A stretch of 64,000 bases of DNA from assembly GCF_001623875.1 (NCBI RefSeq), contig NZ_LWAE01000008.1, positions 124,001 through 188,000 on the forward strand. Reading direction: 5' to 3'. The DNA comes from Clostridium magnum DSM 2767. GTDB taxonomy: Bacteria > Bacillota > Clostridia > Clostridiales > Clostridiaceae. A model generated the notes under the pieces. The model did no database searches. It had not been told where the DNA came from and worked only from the letters and a program-made list of their open reading frames with translations. Every line of letters starts with the position of its first letter. The stretch's first letter is position 1. Shown here piece after piece: positions 63,501 to 64,000 of the stretch. The position numbers and the translations under genes are program-made.

Positions 63501-64000
63501 GCCTAACGCTTTAAATATAACTGTAACTAATAATGCATCCATAAGCGATACTGTAGAATTAACAGGACTTCAACCAAATGATGTAGTTAATGTATATGAT
63601 AAAGCTACTGGTGGAAACCTATTAGGTAATGCTGTAGTAAACTCATACACTATGTCAGCTACAGTGACAATAGCACAGCTTGGTACTGGTTCGGGAACTA
63701 TTTATGTGTCTATAAAAAGCACAGGAAAAATAGAAAGTAGTAGAACAGCAGTAGAATATAGTACTGAAGCCCAATCTGATCCTCTAGCTGAAGAGGACAT
63801 AGTTATAGAAAATAATGCTGGAACAGCTGATACGATTTATGTAACAGGAGTATCTGCAGGTGATATAGTTAAAGTTTATACTGCTGCTACAGGTGGAAGT
63901 GTACTAGGGACTGCAACAGTGGTAAGTGGTGAGTCTGAGGCAGTTATTAGTGTATCACAGCTTGGATCAAATGTAGGAAGTATATATGTCTCAGTGATAA
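60589..64000 (+). CDS. Secreted protein with at least twelve tandem repeats of about 94 residues (partial)
   Basis: The frame is open from the ATG at 60589 (GGGGAG upstream) to the window end, 1137 codons without a stop, so the C-terminus is missing. A signal peptide (MKKCLSKSLSLLLLSYTLF, cleavage near QAS-G) is followed by tandem repeats. Each starts ITxTNNSGKADTIYVxG, then KVNVY, GGKLLGSATV, a gap, ISQLG, GSIYVSVTS, and LESSR, in beta-rich order, about 282 bp apart. Starts are near 60700, 60980, 61264, 61545, 61830, 62104, 62390, 62670, 62950, 63235, 63520 and 63800. Probably Ig-like beta-sandwich modules of a surface protein. Adhesion or wall attachment cannot be told without the end. Confidence 0.85.
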   Translation, partial: MKKCLSKSLSLLLLSYTLFQGNAVQASGVSVAPSPNEVKITNNVGKADTIYITGVIKGDIVTVYNAATEGKAIGKKTVTSAKGDVTISVAQVGSTEGSVYITVTSSGMTESSRAEISYSGEAESEEPLTDNITITNNSGKADTIYVCGLAPNDKINIYTAAIGGKLLGSATVGGSKTDVTKSISQLGVSSGSIYVSVTSKGMHESGRIKADYSGEGQSEGIDSDNVTITNNSGKADTIYISGLAPKDKVNIYTEASGGKLLGSATVGAGKTEATFSISQLGTSSGNIYISVASSGMLESSRTEVNFSPEGKSDSVSTDSIIITNNSGKADTVYVTGLVSGDKVNVYNTSTGGKLLGSATASSNGDATVSIGQLGTSTGTVYISTTSSGMLESSREKVNYSAENQSSAVDISNITVTNNAGRSDTVYVSGVVEGDVIKVYSSSTGSSLLGTTTVASGAVDATITISQLGTAAGSIYVSITAENKLESNRIQVDYTAEGKSSSVDGDNVIVANNSGKADTVYASDLTAGDLIKVYDSSSGGNLLGSATVGDSDTTANISINQLGISAGSIYVSVTGKSKSESSRVKIDYGAENKSKTLDTNNIVVTNNVGANDIVQVSGVSTNQVVKVYDAAKGGNLLGTATVSAGDTYGTITISQLGTDAGSIYVSLTEINKLESDRVQVSYSPEAISDALSTSNILITNRSGSADAIDVTGASQNDIIKVYDLAKGGTLLGSATVAAGDTKASISIAQLGTISGSVYVSRISSNKAESDRVKVDYSAEPKSTAPGAANIIATNNAGIDDTIQVKGLSVNDLVQVYDSAQGGTLLVAATVANYATEATVSISQLGTDSGNIYVSVTSTNKGESDRTQAAFSAEALSNSPSASKITIVNNAGIASTVKVDGLTYGDIVKVYDDSKVGNLLGSGTVSTYDTAVTIPITQLGSDAGKVYVSVTSKGKLESDRTEAAFSGKTESTPPNALNITVTNNASISDTVELTGLQPNDVVNVYDKATGGNLLGNAVVNSYTMSATVTIAQLGTGSGTIYVSIKSTGKIESSRTAVEYSTEAQSDPLAEEDIVIENNAGTADTIYVTGVSAGDIVKVYTAATGGSVLGTATVVSGESEAVISVSQLGSNVGSIYVSVI

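Noticed and set aside
1..64000. CRISPR array
   Set aside because: No short direct repeats with regular unique spacers were found. The regular 11-bp words are too short and too few, and the 282-bp repeats are coding.
1..64000. tRNA or rRNA genes
   Set aside because: No cloverleaf with GTTCRA arm and no rRNA-like GC-rich stretch was recognised by eye.

Overview
The window looks like chromosome of a spore-forming, anaerobic, low-GC Clostridium (sensu stricto type). The support is the strongly AT-rich DNA, AGGAGG-type ribosome sites throughout, a gerKA-KC-KB germinant receptor operon, rubrerythrin, a glutaredoxin-like protein and a clostridial style of two-component and transport genes. The species cannot be fixed from the sequence alone. 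Both edge genes are cut: a Cache-domain sensor at the left and a very long secreted repeat protein at the right.

Layout. 1-5.0 kb: sensor fragment, a THUMP/UPF0020-type RNA methyltransferase, a minimal kinase-like protein, a glutaredoxin, a gamma-carbonic-anhydrase-like protein and an AraC regulator. 5.5-7.8 kb: a three-gene polar amino acid ABC importer. 8.1-13.6 kb: argF-carA-carB. 13.8-18.8 kb: a TetR repressor divergent from an RND efflux pair, with a clear palindromic operator. 19-24 kb: an M20 amidohydrolase, then argB-argD divergent from argC. 24-26 kb: a small unknown gene and an amino acid permease. 26.5-32.6 kb: GT2, GtrA and GT39 envelope glycosylation genes followed by a two-component system. 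32.7-33.9 kb: a small conserved protein and a TauE/SafE permease. 34-41.8 kb: a second two-component system divergent from an unusual acidic repeat protein, a FlxA-like coiled-coil protein and a MacA/MacB-type ABC system. 42-46 kb: a PocR-MCP chemoreceptor with a cupin, then LrgA-LrgB and a CdaR regulator. 46.6-51.5 kb: a MarR regulator divergent from a heterodimeric ABC exporter whose first subunit carries a frameshift. 51.5-54 kb: an unlisted 49-residue gene, gdhA and an Lrp regulator. 54.3-58.2 kb: gerK operon. 58.4-60.2 kb: an anion permease and rubrerythrin. 60.6 kb to the end: a secreted protein of at least twelve repeats of about 94 residues.

The most interesting structure is regulatory. 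Two different families of 11-bp-spaced direct repeats, the pattern expected for OmpR/PhoB-class response regulators, tie genes together. TGTAAC-type repeats precede the GT2/GtrA/GT39 operon, the two-component operon next to it, and the giant secreted repeat protein 30 kb away. TTGCCAC-type repeats precede the acidic repeat protein (and the divergent second two-component system), with a weaker set before macA. This suggests two regulons, one for envelope glycosylation plus a surface protein, the other for a MacAB system with two companion proteins of unknown role; the latter is my best candidate for an undescribed system.

Non-coding repeats are frequent: a dispersed 130-190 bp family that may be IS200/IS605 right-end (omega-RNA-like) remnants, two homologous palindromes of about 230-275 bp placed directly at gene 3' ends, and a multi-hairpin element at 30.2 kb. 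No tRNA, rRNA, CRISPR array or complete transposase gene was seen.
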